DNA of 64,000 nucleotides from contig BQJR01000003.1 of assembly GCA_021604805.1 (NCBI GenBank), positions 496,001 to 560,000 on the forward strand, in the 5' to 3' direction. The notes below the pieces were generated by a model. The model was not told the DNA's origin and ran no database searches. It was given only the letters and a program-made list of their open reading frames with translations. Below, piece by piece: positions 29,745-37,310 of this stretch (position 1 is the stretch's first letter; the number at the start of each line of letters is the position of its first letter). This DNA is from Planctomycetota bacterium. GTDB lineage: Bacteria; Planctomycetota; B15-G4. The translations under genes and the position numbers were made by a program.

Positions 29745-31406
29745 GTGAAGGTCCTCTTCCTCTACAACGAGGTGGAGAGTCTCGGACTGCAGTACCTCTC
29801 CTCAGCGCTGCGGCACGCCGGTCACGAGACCGCGCTGCTCTTCGATCCGCGACTCTTCGACTTCTTCCGCCAGGAATACAACAGCCGGCTCATGAAGCGG
29901 CTGTTCTCGTTCCGCGAGGAGATCTTGCAGCGTGCCGTGGAGTTCGCGCCCGACGTGATCGGGTTCCAGATCCTCACGGCTAACCATGATTGGTGCTGCG
30001 ACTACGCGGCGGAGCTGAAGCGTCGGTTGCCGGGGGTCACGATCGTGGCGGGCGGCTACCACGCCACGGCGAACAGCGAGTCGGTCCTGCGCACGGGCTT
30101 GTTCGACTACGTGCTGCGTGGCGAAGCCGAAGACGCCCTGGTGGAGTTCGTCAACGGGCTGAAGCGCGGCGAGCTCGATCTCGCGGCCCCCAACCTCGCG
30201 CGCCTCGACAACGACGTCTACATCGAGAACCCGCTGCGCCCCTACGAGCAAGAGCTCGACCGCTACCACGAGCCCGACAAGGAGCTGTTCTGGAACCTCG
30301 GGCCGCCCTTCACCACCGGGCACCTGGTGGAATGGCGACGCGGCTGTCCGTGGGGCTGCACCTTCTGCGGCAACAACTACTACCGGCGCATCTACTACCC
30401 CGACCGCGACGACTACATGTACACGCGGTCGTTCTTGCGCAGCCGTTCGGTGGACCACGTGCTCGCCGAACTCCGGCACGTGAAGGCCACACACAACCCG
30501 AAGCTGTTGCGCGTGAACGACGACGACATCTGCGCCGACGAAGCCTGGTTGCACGAGCTCGCCGAGAAGATGACCGACGCCGAGCGCATCCCCTTCAAGT
30601 GCTTCGCGATCCCGAACAACATCAACGAACGCACCATCGTGGACCTCAAGCGCATCGGCTGCGAGCAGATCCAGATGGGCGTGCAGTCGCTCAACCCGTC
30701 GATCCGCAAGTTGATCGGCCGACCCAACAGCGACAAGCAGATCGCCAACGCCATCGACCTCGCGCGTGAGCACGGCATCGCGATGTTCGTCGACCAGATC
30801 TTCGGGCTGCCCGGCGAAACCGAAGACGACTGCAAGAAGCTCGAGGCCTTCTACAAGCAGCACAGTCCCGATGTGGTGTCGGTGTACTGGCTCGACATCT
30901 GGGCCGGCGCCGAGGTGCTCGACCAAGCCGTGAACGCCGGCACGATCACTCAAGAGACGGCCGACACGATCCGCGCGCACGCCGAACCCGGCGACATCGC
31001 CACCGAGCGTCGCTACCACAACGCCTTCGCCAAGCCCTACGCGGCGCGGCTCGAAGTGCGCAACCACTTGAAGCCCGGCTTGGCGCGCTTCGTGAACCGC
31101 ACCGGCTTGTGGCGCGTGTTCACCTGGTTCGGGATCTTCCGCATGCTGCGCGCGTGGTGGGCCTTCACGCTGGCCGGCGACCTGAGCGGCTTCCCCGACC
31201 CGCGCAAGGGCTACGACCTGAGCTGGGCGCGCTTCCCGCGCTTCTTCAAGTACTACATGCGCCTGCGGATCACGAGCTGGTTCACGCGCAAGAACCCGAT
31301 CGCGTTGTCGCGGTTGCCGGCGCTGGAACAAGTGAGCGACGCGCTGCCCGCGAGTTCGAGCGAGGCCCTGCCTGCCCCCACCGACGCGCAACGCGTGGCG
31401 GTGTGA
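29745..31406 (+). CDS. B12-binding domain radical SAM protein
   Basis: A 553-residue protein with an N-terminal cobalamin-binding Rossmann domain (VLFLYNEVESLGLQYLSSALR at the start, GFQILTANHDWCCDYA, VAGGYHATAN). It is followed by a radical SAM core with C201-PWG-C205-TF-C208 and the BchE-like GVQSLNPSIRKLIGRPN and DQIFGLPGETEDD segments. The C-terminal 100 residues carry one hydrophobic stretch. Family members do methylations, ring closures and hopanoid or porphyrin chemistry. The substrate is unknown. The GTG at 29745 is chosen because the protein then begins VKVLFLYN, the first strand. It is divergent from the LysW-like gene. Confidence 0.85.
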   Translation: MKVLFLYNEVESLGLQYLSSALRHAGHETALLFDPRLFDFFRQEYNSRLMKRLFSFREEILQRAVEFAPDVIGFQILTANHDWCCDYAAELKRRLPGVTIVAGGYHATANSESVLRTGLFDYVLRGEAEDALVEFVNGLKRGELDLAAPNLARLDNDVYIENPLRPYEQELDRYHEPDKELFWNLGPPFTTGHLVEWRRGCPWGCTFCGNNYYRRIYYPDRDDYMYTRSFLRSRSVDHVLAELRHVKATHNPKLLRVNDDDICADEAWLHELAEKMTDAERIPFKCFAIPNNINERTIVDLKRIGCEQIQMGVQSLNPSIRKLIGRPNSDKQIANAIDLAREHGIAMFVDQIFGLPGETEDDCKKLEAFYKQHSPDVVSVYWLDIWAGAEVLDQAVNAGTITQETADTIRAHAEPGDIATERRYHNAFAKPYAARLEVRNHLKPGLARFVNRTGLWRVFTWFGIFRMLRAWWAFTLAGDLSGFPDPRKGYDLSWARFPRFFKYYMRLRITSWFTRKNPIALSRLPALEQVSDALPASSSEALPAPTDAQRVAV

Positions 31407-31499
31407 ACAGGCGCGCGGTGGCTTGATCCGACCAGCGGCCGTCAGGGTGCGCGCACGCTGATCACGATCGCGAGCGGCTGAACCTGCGCGGCGCGCCGC

Positions 31500-31913
31500 T
31501 CACTCCGCAGGCGGCTTCCCGATCACGAGCAGCTCGGCATACAGCCCCTCGGCGGCCTGCACGTAGGCGCCGCGCGCCGCCTCCACCGCCGCTTGCTCGG
31601 CCGGGCTCGCGCTGCCGCGGTCCATCTCGGCGCTGATCAGTTTGGCGAGCGCGATCTCGAGCGCTTCCACTTGCGCCACGCCGTCGCGCGCGCGGGCGCT
31701 GCGTGCGTCGTCGAAGCACCAGGCGGTGTGACGGCCTTCGCCCGACACGTCGCGGAGGAAGGCGCGCACCTGCGGGCCGTCGTCGACCAAGAAGGCGCTG
31801 CCCCACTGATGTAAGGGTTCGTGTTTCTCGAGCGCGAGCGCCCACTGCTCTTCGGTGATGCGGCAGTGCGCCCCGGGCGCCAGGCGATCGTGAGTGGCTG
31901 GGGGACGCATCAT
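31500..31913 (-). CDS. Conserved hypothetical protein
   Basis: A 137-residue soluble protein, mildly acidic. The first half looks alpha/beta (HQWGSAFLVDDGPQVRAFLRDV); the second half is one long amphipathic helix pair (VEALEIALAKLISAEMD, AAVEAARGAYVQAAEGLYAEL). No family recognised. The ATG lies 10 nt after the glycosylasparaginase stop. A GAGGA Shine-Dalgarno overlaps that TGA, so the two are translationally coupled and may function together. Confidence 0.6.
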   Translation of the reverse strand: MMRPPATHDRLAPGAHCRITEEQWALALEKHEPLHQWGSAFLVDDGPQVRAFLRDVSGEGRHTAWCFDDARSARARDGVAQVEALEIALAKLISAEMDRGSASPAEQAAVEAARGAYVQAAEGLYAELLVIGKPPAE

Positions 31914-31923
31914 CGCGGAGTCC

Positions 31924-32928
31924 TCATGGTGCGAGGTGTTCGCCGGGGTGCAGCACGCCGCCGTGGTCTTCGTCGTGCACGGCGAACTCGAAGTTCTTCG
32001 TGGTGCACACGCCGGCCACGCCGCCGCTGGTGTCCACGGCCAACAGCGCGACCATCGTGTTCATGTCGCGCGCGCGGAAGTTGCGGCGGATGCGCGCGAG
32101 CACGGCCACGGCCGCTTGCTTCGCGCTGAGTCCGTTGCGCATCTGCTCCACCACGGCGAAGGCGGCCACGTGACGGATCATCTCTTCGCCGGTGCCGGTG
32201 GCCACGCAGGCGCCGGCCTCGTTGTCGCAGTAGCCGCCGGCGCCGATGATCGGCGAGTCGCCCACGCGGCCGGGCAGCTTGAAGGCCCAGCCGCTGGTGG
32301 TGACGGCCATGCCGAAGTGCCCGTTGTCGAGCGTGATCAAGCCGATCGTGTCGTGGTCGTCGATCGGCGCGGGACGCTCTTGCTTGGTTTGCCACTTGGC
32401 GTAGCGCGCGGCCGCTTCGGCGCTCAGTAAGTCGCGCTGTTCGTGTCCGCGCGACGCGGCGAACTCGCCCGCACCTTCGCCCACGAGCAACACGTGCGGC
32501 GTGTGATCCATCACGTCGAGCGCCACGGACACGGGATGCGCGAAGCCGCGCAAGCCGGCGACACCGCCGCAGGCCAGGTTGTCGCCGCGCATCACGCAGG
32601 CGTCGAGCTCCATCACGCCCTTCGCATTGGGCGAGCCGCCGTAGCCCACGCTGGTCACGGCGGGGTCGGCCTCGGGCACGCGCGCGCCCGCGGCGGCGGC
32701 GTACACGGGATGCGGCACGCCGCTCTGCAACGCGCTCCACGCAGCCGCGTTCGCCGCCATGCCGAAGTTCCAGGTCGACACGACCAAGCGCCCTTCGAAG
32801 CGCTCCGGGGGCGACGAGTTGCCGCGCTGCGTCACGAGCGAGCACGCAGGCAGGGCGCTGGCGCCCAAGAGCGCCGCGCCCGTCCCGCGCAGGAAGCGAC
32901 GACGCTCAGGATCGAGAGGACGGCTCAT
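31924..32928 (-). CDS. N4-(beta-N-acetylglucosaminyl)-L-asparaginase, Tat-exported
   Basis: A 334-residue Ntn-hydrolase of the glycosylasparaginase family, which cleaves the GlcNAc-Asn bond of N-glycoproteins. The N-terminus carries a twin-arginine signal (RRRFLRGTGAALLGASALPAC), so the folded enzyme is probably exported through Tat and may be lipidated. The autocleavage site is in DHDTIG, which would expose the nucleophilic Thr; the beta-subunit motifs VGDSPIIGAGGYCDNEAG and TGTGEEMIRH follow. The start at 32928 is chosen because it places the signal at the N-terminus. A coupled hypothetical gene follows. Confidence 0.88.
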   Translation of the reverse strand: MSRPLDPERRRFLRGTGAALLGASALPACSLVTQRGNSSPPERFEGRLVVSTWNFGMAANAAAWSALQSGVPHPVYAAAAGARVPEADPAVTSVGYGGSPNAKGVMELDACVMRGDNLACGGVAGLRGFAHPVSVALDVMDHTPHVLLVGEGAGEFAASRGHEQRDLLSAEAAARYAKWQTKQERPAPIDDHDTIGLITLDNGHFGMAVTTSGWAFKLPGRVGDSPIIGAGGYCDNEAGACVATGTGEEMIRHVAAFAVVEQMRNGLSAKQAAVAVLARIRRNFRARDMNTMVALLAVDTSGGVAGVCTTKNFEFAVHDEDHGGVLHPGEHLAP

Positions 32929-33110
32929 GCTCGTGTTCCCACAAGAGTGTTCAGCGCGTGACATCAGGCCCTGCGCCCAAGCGCAACTCTGCGCACTGAT
33001 CGCAGACACCGCGAGCGCGCCAGCTTACGACACCGGGCGCCGCGCACTCAGCGTCACTTGCTCGCTCGCGCGTCAGCCGCGAAGATCCACGCTGCCCACG
33101 GGAGTCATCG

Positions 33111-36077
33111 ATGAGTTCGTCCGCGCTGTCCGCAACACGCCTGTTCACTCTGCTCGCGCTGATCGTCGCGCAGCTGCTCCCCCCGAGCGCCGCCGCCGCA
33201 CAGACCGAGCCTCCTGTCGCGGGCGCGCCGCTGAGCGCAGACGACGCGAGCGCCGGCCAAGACCCCGGCGAGGTCTACGCCGTGCTCAACCTGAGCGACG
33301 TCACCTGGACCGACGAACTCGCCCCGCTCAGATCGCTCCCGACGCTGCTCGCGCCCGCCTCGCAGATCGCGGCGGTGCTGCTGCCGGCGCACGCAGACGC
33401 CTTCGTGTGCGGCCTGCGCGCACCGATCAGTCAGCGCTCCTTCTTCACGACGACCGTCGTTCCGAACGCTGGCACGGCGCCGCGCCTCGCGGTCCGTGTG
33501 CCGCGCGCCGAGACCTTGCGCGGCGAACTCGTGCTCGAAGCCAGCACGTGGAGCGAGCCCGAAAGCGTTCGCAAGCGCTACCGCTTCGAGATCCCCGCGT
33601 CGGCCTTCAGCGCCGAGCAACGCGACGCGTGGCTCGAGGCGCAGGCGAATCACGACGCGCTGCTGGTGAGCGAAGGCGTGGCGGGCGCCGCGTACTTCCG
33701 TCACCGTCACGCGCAGATCCGCAAACAGCTCGAGCTCGACAGTGATCCGCTCGACGGTCCCGAGCGCGTGGCCGCGCAACGCGATTCCGTGGCAGACACC
33801 TTCGAGTTGTTCAGCGGCGCACGCGCGATCAGCGAGAACCTCGCGCTCGACCGACGCCTGCCGGCCAGCGCCTTCGCCGCCGAGAGCGTGCCGCTGTCGA
33901 GCATCCCGGGCGTGGAAGTGCGCCCCTACGATTGGGAGCCGCTGCTCGAGGGCTTGACCCCCGAGGTCGACCCGCTCGCGTCGCTCATCCCGGCCGACCA
34001 GTACGCGCTGCTCTTCCCCGACTTCGCGTCGCTGATGCGCGTGCTCGATCACGTGCAAGACTTCGGCGCACCGGTGGTCGAGCTGCTCGAACCGCGCGCC
34101 GTGGACGTGCGCAGCTTGGAGCGTCTCGAAGCACAACTCGGCTTGCCACGCAGCCTGCTCGCGCGCACGGTCGGCCCGCAAGTGATTCGCAGCGTGGCGA
34201 TCACGGGCGCCGGCTACGAGCTGCGCACGGGCACGGACATCGCGATGATCTTCGAGGCGGTCAACGCCGACGTGCTGCACGGCTTGATCACCGCGCGCGT
34301 GCGCGCCGAAGCCGCCAAGGTCAACGGGGCGACCGTGGTCCCCGGCACGATCCGCCAAGTGGAGTACGAGCTGCTCACTACGCCGGACCGTCGCCTGTGT
34401 TCCTACGTGGCCAAGGTCGGCACGGCAGTCGTGGTGAGCAACTCCTTGCCGCAACTGCGGCGCGTGATCGCCACCCATGAAGGCCGCAAAGAGAACCTCG
34501 CGAGCCTGCCCGAGTACGTGTTCTTCCGCGACCGCTATCCGCGCGGCGACGCTGACGAGTCGGCCTTCGCGCTGCTCTCGGATGCCACCATCCGGCGTTG
34601 GTGCGGACCGCGCTGGCGCATCGGTGCGTCGCGTGTGGCGCGCGCGCGCGCGGGCTTGCTCGAGGTGCAGGCACGGCGTCTCGACGAGCTCGCCGCGAAC
34701 CAACTCATCGGTTCCGTACGCACCCCCGACGACCTCGCGGACCTGGGGCGCCTGCAAGCCGACGCGGGCCAGATCAACTCCACCACCTGGGGTTCACGCG
34801 ACTTCAGCACGCCCGTGCTCGAGCTGCAGATCGACGGCGCCACCGAAGACGAAGCCGCGCTCTACGAACGCTGGCGCAGCGACTACGAGCGCAACTGGAG
34901 CGAGGCCTTCGATCCCATCGCAGCGCGCATCACGCTCAGCGCGGATCGGCTCGACTTCGACATGAGCGTGCGTCCGCTCATCGCCAACAGCGACTACGCG
35001 CGCATGATCTCGCCGGTACGCGGTGGCGCGCTGCAGACCGGCGCCGCCGACCCGCACGACGACGCGCTGCTGCACTGGGCCATGGCCGTCGATCCGGACG
35101 ACCCGCCCTTGCGCTCACTCACGCCCTTCGCGATGTCGCGCAGCCTCGGGCCTTCGCTCGACCCGCTGCAGTGGTTGGGCGGCGCCGTGGCCTTCTGGCT
35201 CGACGAAGATCCCTATTGGACCGAGCTCGCCGCCGCCGAGGATCCCGAGGAGTTCGCCCTCGACGAACTCTACCGCCTACCCGTCGCGCTGCACGCCGAC
35301 GTGCGCAACGGTTTCCTGCTCGCCGGCTTCCTCGCCGCCGGGCGCGCCATGATCGAAGGCTCCGCGCCGGGCATGTTGCTCTGGGAAACGCGCGAACACG
35401 AGGGCCTGCCCTACGTGCGCATCTCGCCGACTGAACTCGCCTGGTCGGAGTTCGGCGTGAACGCTCAGGCCGACGATTCCTTCTCGCGACTCGCGCTCTA
35501 CTACGTGGCCTCGGGCGAAGGCATCACGCTCTCACTCAGCGAACCGGTGGTGCAACGCGCGCTGTTGCGTCAGAAAGCACGCCGCGCCTCGGCCTCCGGC
35601 AACGACGAGCCGAGCACGGACACCGACGTCACCGCGCCGAGCAGCAGCGCGCCGCATGAATGGCTCGGCGAACACCTGGGCCTGCGCATGGACGTGCCCT
35701 CGTTGCTCGACCTGCTCGACCACACGATGCCGCGCGGTCTGGAAGCCAGCTCGCCGCGCGCCCTCTCGTGGAGCAACCTCCCGATCCTCAACGAGTGGCA
35801 TCAACGCTTCCCAGGCGAAGACCCCGTGAGCTTGCATCAGCGCCTCTGGGGTGAGCGCTTGGTCTGCCCCGGCGGCGGCGAGTACCGCTGGAACGCGCAG
35901 GACAACGTGATGGAGTCGAGCGTGTACGGACACCCGGGCCGCCCGCTCGACGGCCCGAAGTTCCCACGCGTGCTCGACACGCTCGGACACGCGGAGTTCG
36001 GCCTGGAGTTCGAAGACGACGGCCTGCGCGCGCGCGCAACCCTGGAGCTGCGCGCGGCGCAAACCGACGAGCGCTAG
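33111..36077 (+). CDS. Very large secreted protein of unknown function
   Basis: A 988-residue protein with a clear signal peptide (LFTLLALIVAQLLPPSAAAAQ) and no later membrane helix. The mature part mixes alpha/beta stretches with no motif I recognise and few cysteines. Repeated Leu-Asp and Ala-Leu rich stretches suggest a periplasmic scaffold or a domain-repeat protein. A Ser/Thr/Asp-rich linker near residue 830 separates a C-terminal domain with WSNLPILNEWHQRF and GGGEYRWNAQDN. The ATG has GGAG 8 nt upstream. Its TAG stop shares a CTAG palindrome with the convergent phosphodiesterase gene. Planctomycete-specific families often look like this. Confidence 0.75.
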   Translation: MSSSALSATRLFTLLALIVAQLLPPSAAAAQTEPPVAGAPLSADDASAGQDPGEVYAVLNLSDVTWTDELAPLRSLPTLLAPASQIAAVLLPAHADAFVCGLRAPISQRSFFTTTVVPNAGTAPRLAVRVPRAETLRGELVLEASTWSEPESVRKRYRFEIPASAFSAEQRDAWLEAQANHDALLVSEGVAGAAYFRHRHAQIRKQLELDSDPLDGPERVAAQRDSVADTFELFSGARAISENLALDRRLPASAFAAESVPLSSIPGVEVRPYDWEPLLEGLTPEVDPLASLIPADQYALLFPDFASLMRVLDHVQDFGAPVVELLEPRAVDVRSLERLEAQLGLPRSLLARTVGPQVIRSVAITGAGYELRTGTDIAMIFEAVNADVLHGLITARVRAEAAKVNGATVVPGTIRQVEYELLTTPDRRLCSYVAKVGTAVVVSNSLPQLRRVIATHEGRKENLASLPEYVFFRDRYPRGDADESAFALLSDATIRRWCGPRWRIGASRVARARAGLLEVQARRLDELAANQLIGSVRTPDDLADLGRLQADAGQINSTTWGSRDFSTPVLELQIDGATEDEAALYERWRSDYERNWSEAFDPIAARITLSADRLDFDMSVRPLIANSDYARMISPVRGGALQTGAADPHDDALLHWAMAVDPDDPPLRSLTPFAMSRSLGPSLDPLQWLGGAVAFWLDEDPYWTELAAAEDPEEFALDELYRLPVALHADVRNGFLLAGFLAAGRAMIEGSAPGMLLWETREHEGLPYVRISPTELAWSEFGVNAQADDSFSRLALYYVASGEGITLSLSEPVVQRALLRQKARRASASGNDEPSTDTDVTAPSSSAPHEWLGEHLGLRMDVPSLLDLLDHTMPRGLEASSPRALSWSNLPILNEWHQRFPGEDPVSLHQRLWGERLVCPGGGEYRWNAQDNVMESSVYGHPGRPLDGPKFPRVLDTLGHAEFGLEFEDDGLRARATLELRAAQTDER

Positions 36078-36904
36078 GCGGCCGGGGGGCGGCGCCTCCA
36101 CGCTTCATGCATCGGATCCGACTCCGGATCGTCGGGATCGGAATCCTTCGGCACGGCGGGCAGGTCGGGCACGTCGCTGATCAGCGCGCTGATGCCCAGG
36201 TCCCAGAGTTGCTCGGCGCGATCGGGGTCGTTGATCGTGTAGGCGCCGAGCACGAGGCCGGCGTCGAGCGCTTCGTGGATCAACTCCGTGCGCAACACGC
36301 GGTGGTTCACGTGCAAGTGCGCGCAGCCCACGTGCACCGCGGTGCTCACGCTGTCGCGCTCGGGGCGCTCCACGATCAACGCGCGCGGCACGGCGGGCAA
36401 CTTCACAGCGAGCACGGCGAGCGCCGCCGGTTCCATCGAGGCCAACACGAGCGACGCCGGCCACAACGCGCCTTCGGCATCGGCGGCGTGCTGCGCCACC
36501 AGGTTCACGAAGGCTTCAGCGGTGGCCACGGCGGCGTCGGCGCTCTCGGCCTTCAGCTCCAGGATCGCGCCCAGGTCGAGTTCTTCGAGCAAGGGCAAGA
36601 CTTCGTCGAGCGGAGGCACGCACTCGCCACGGAACTCGTCGCCGAACCAAGAGCCGGCATCGAGCGACGTGAGCTGTGCGCGCGTGTGATCGCACACACG
36701 TCCGCTGCCTTCGGTCGTGCGTTCCAAGGTCGCGTCGTGGATCACGACGAGTTCTGCGTCGGAGCTGAGCCGAACGTTGAGTTCGACGAAGTGCGCGCCC
36801 GCCGCAGCGGCTTCGATGAAGGCGGCTTGGGTGTTCTCGGGCGCGCGATCCGCCGCACCGCGATGCGCGATGAGCGGGGGAAGAGTCTGCAGGGGGGAGT
36901 GCAT
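36074..36904 (-). CDS. Glycerophosphodiester phosphodiesterase
   Basis: A 276-residue GDPD-type TIM barrel that hydrolyses glycerophosphodiesters to glycerol-3-phosphate and alcohol. The opening IAHRGAADRAPENTQAAF holds the catalytic His and the metal Glu. HDATLERTTEGSGRV contains the second His, and ILELKAES gives another metal-binding Glu. No signal peptide is seen, so it is probably cytoplasmic. The start is uncertain: the ATG at 36904 puts 12 residues before the barrel, while an ATG at 36970 would add 22 basic residues. Neither has a good ribosome-binding site. It is convergent with the 988-residue protein. Confidence 0.85.
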   Translation of the reverse strand: MHSPLQTLPPLIAHRGAADRAPENTQAAFIEAAAAGAHFVELNVRLSSDAELVVIHDATLERTTEGSGRVCDHTRAQLTSLDAGSWFGDEFRGECVPPLDEVLPLLEELDLGAILELKAESADAAVATAEAFVNLVAQHAADAEGALWPASLVLASMEPAALAVLAVKLPAVPRALIVERPERDSVSTAVHVGCAHLHVNHRVLRTELIHEALDAGLVLGAYTINDPDRAEQLWDLGISALISDVPDLPAVPKDSDPDDPESDPMHEAWRRRPPAA

Positions 36905-37306
36905 GGAGGGGGCGGCGACGACGCGCCGCGGTCGAGGCGAAAGGGCACCCAGCGGCGCCCGCAAAGCCATCGAATACCAGCGCAACCCGTTCCAGGCTAG
37001 AGGCTGCCCACGGATCTCTTCTCTGACTGCCCGTGGGAGCGAACGCGCGCGGTGGTTCCCCCCCACCTGCGGCGACTTGAATGGTGACCCCAGGTGCGTT
37101 GAGTTGGAACCGGGCGCTGGAGTGGTTGCGGGACATCGCGGAGCTGCGCGATGCCCTTCGTGGTGATGCAGATGGTTCAACAAAGGCGGCGTTGGCGTGA
37201 AATGCGTCGTTCGCTCTGCATCCCCAGTTGGATTGGAGCGAGTTGAGAAAGTGAGCCGCCCCGCACTCGATGGCGCCCTCAGCAGCGAACGCGGCACGGT
37301 GAACAC
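36905..37306. other. 402-nt gap: promoter region, tRNA-end repeat, short ORF remnants
   Basis: The stretch contains the upstream region of the phosphodiesterase gene, the 11-bp copy of the tRNA-Glu 3' end at 37082-37092, and two tiny plus-strand ORFs that together run from 37081 to 37310. No full gene is visible. Confidence 0.4.
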
Positions 37307-37310
37307 CTAA
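37081..37310 (+). pseudogene. Two tiny overlapping ORFs, possible remnant of island gene
   Basis: ORF A (37081-37200, 39 codons) starts with an ATG inside the tRNA-end repeat and encodes an amphipathic helix region (ALEWLRDIAELRDALRG). ORF B (37197-37310, 37 codons) starts with a GTG that overlaps ORF A's TGA, and its TAA overlaps the convergent TIR-gene stop. Both are too short to classify. They may be remnants of a lost island gene such as an integrase, or chance frames; I cannot tell. Confidence 0.2.
37082..37092 (+). repeat. Direct repeat of the tRNA-Glu 3' end (putative distal att site)
   Basis: TGGTGACCCCA is identical to 39980-39990, the 3' terminus (including CCA) of tRNA-Glu, in the same orientation. 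With one mismatch the match extends three bases further 5' (GAATGG versus GAGTGG). Confidence 0.45.
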
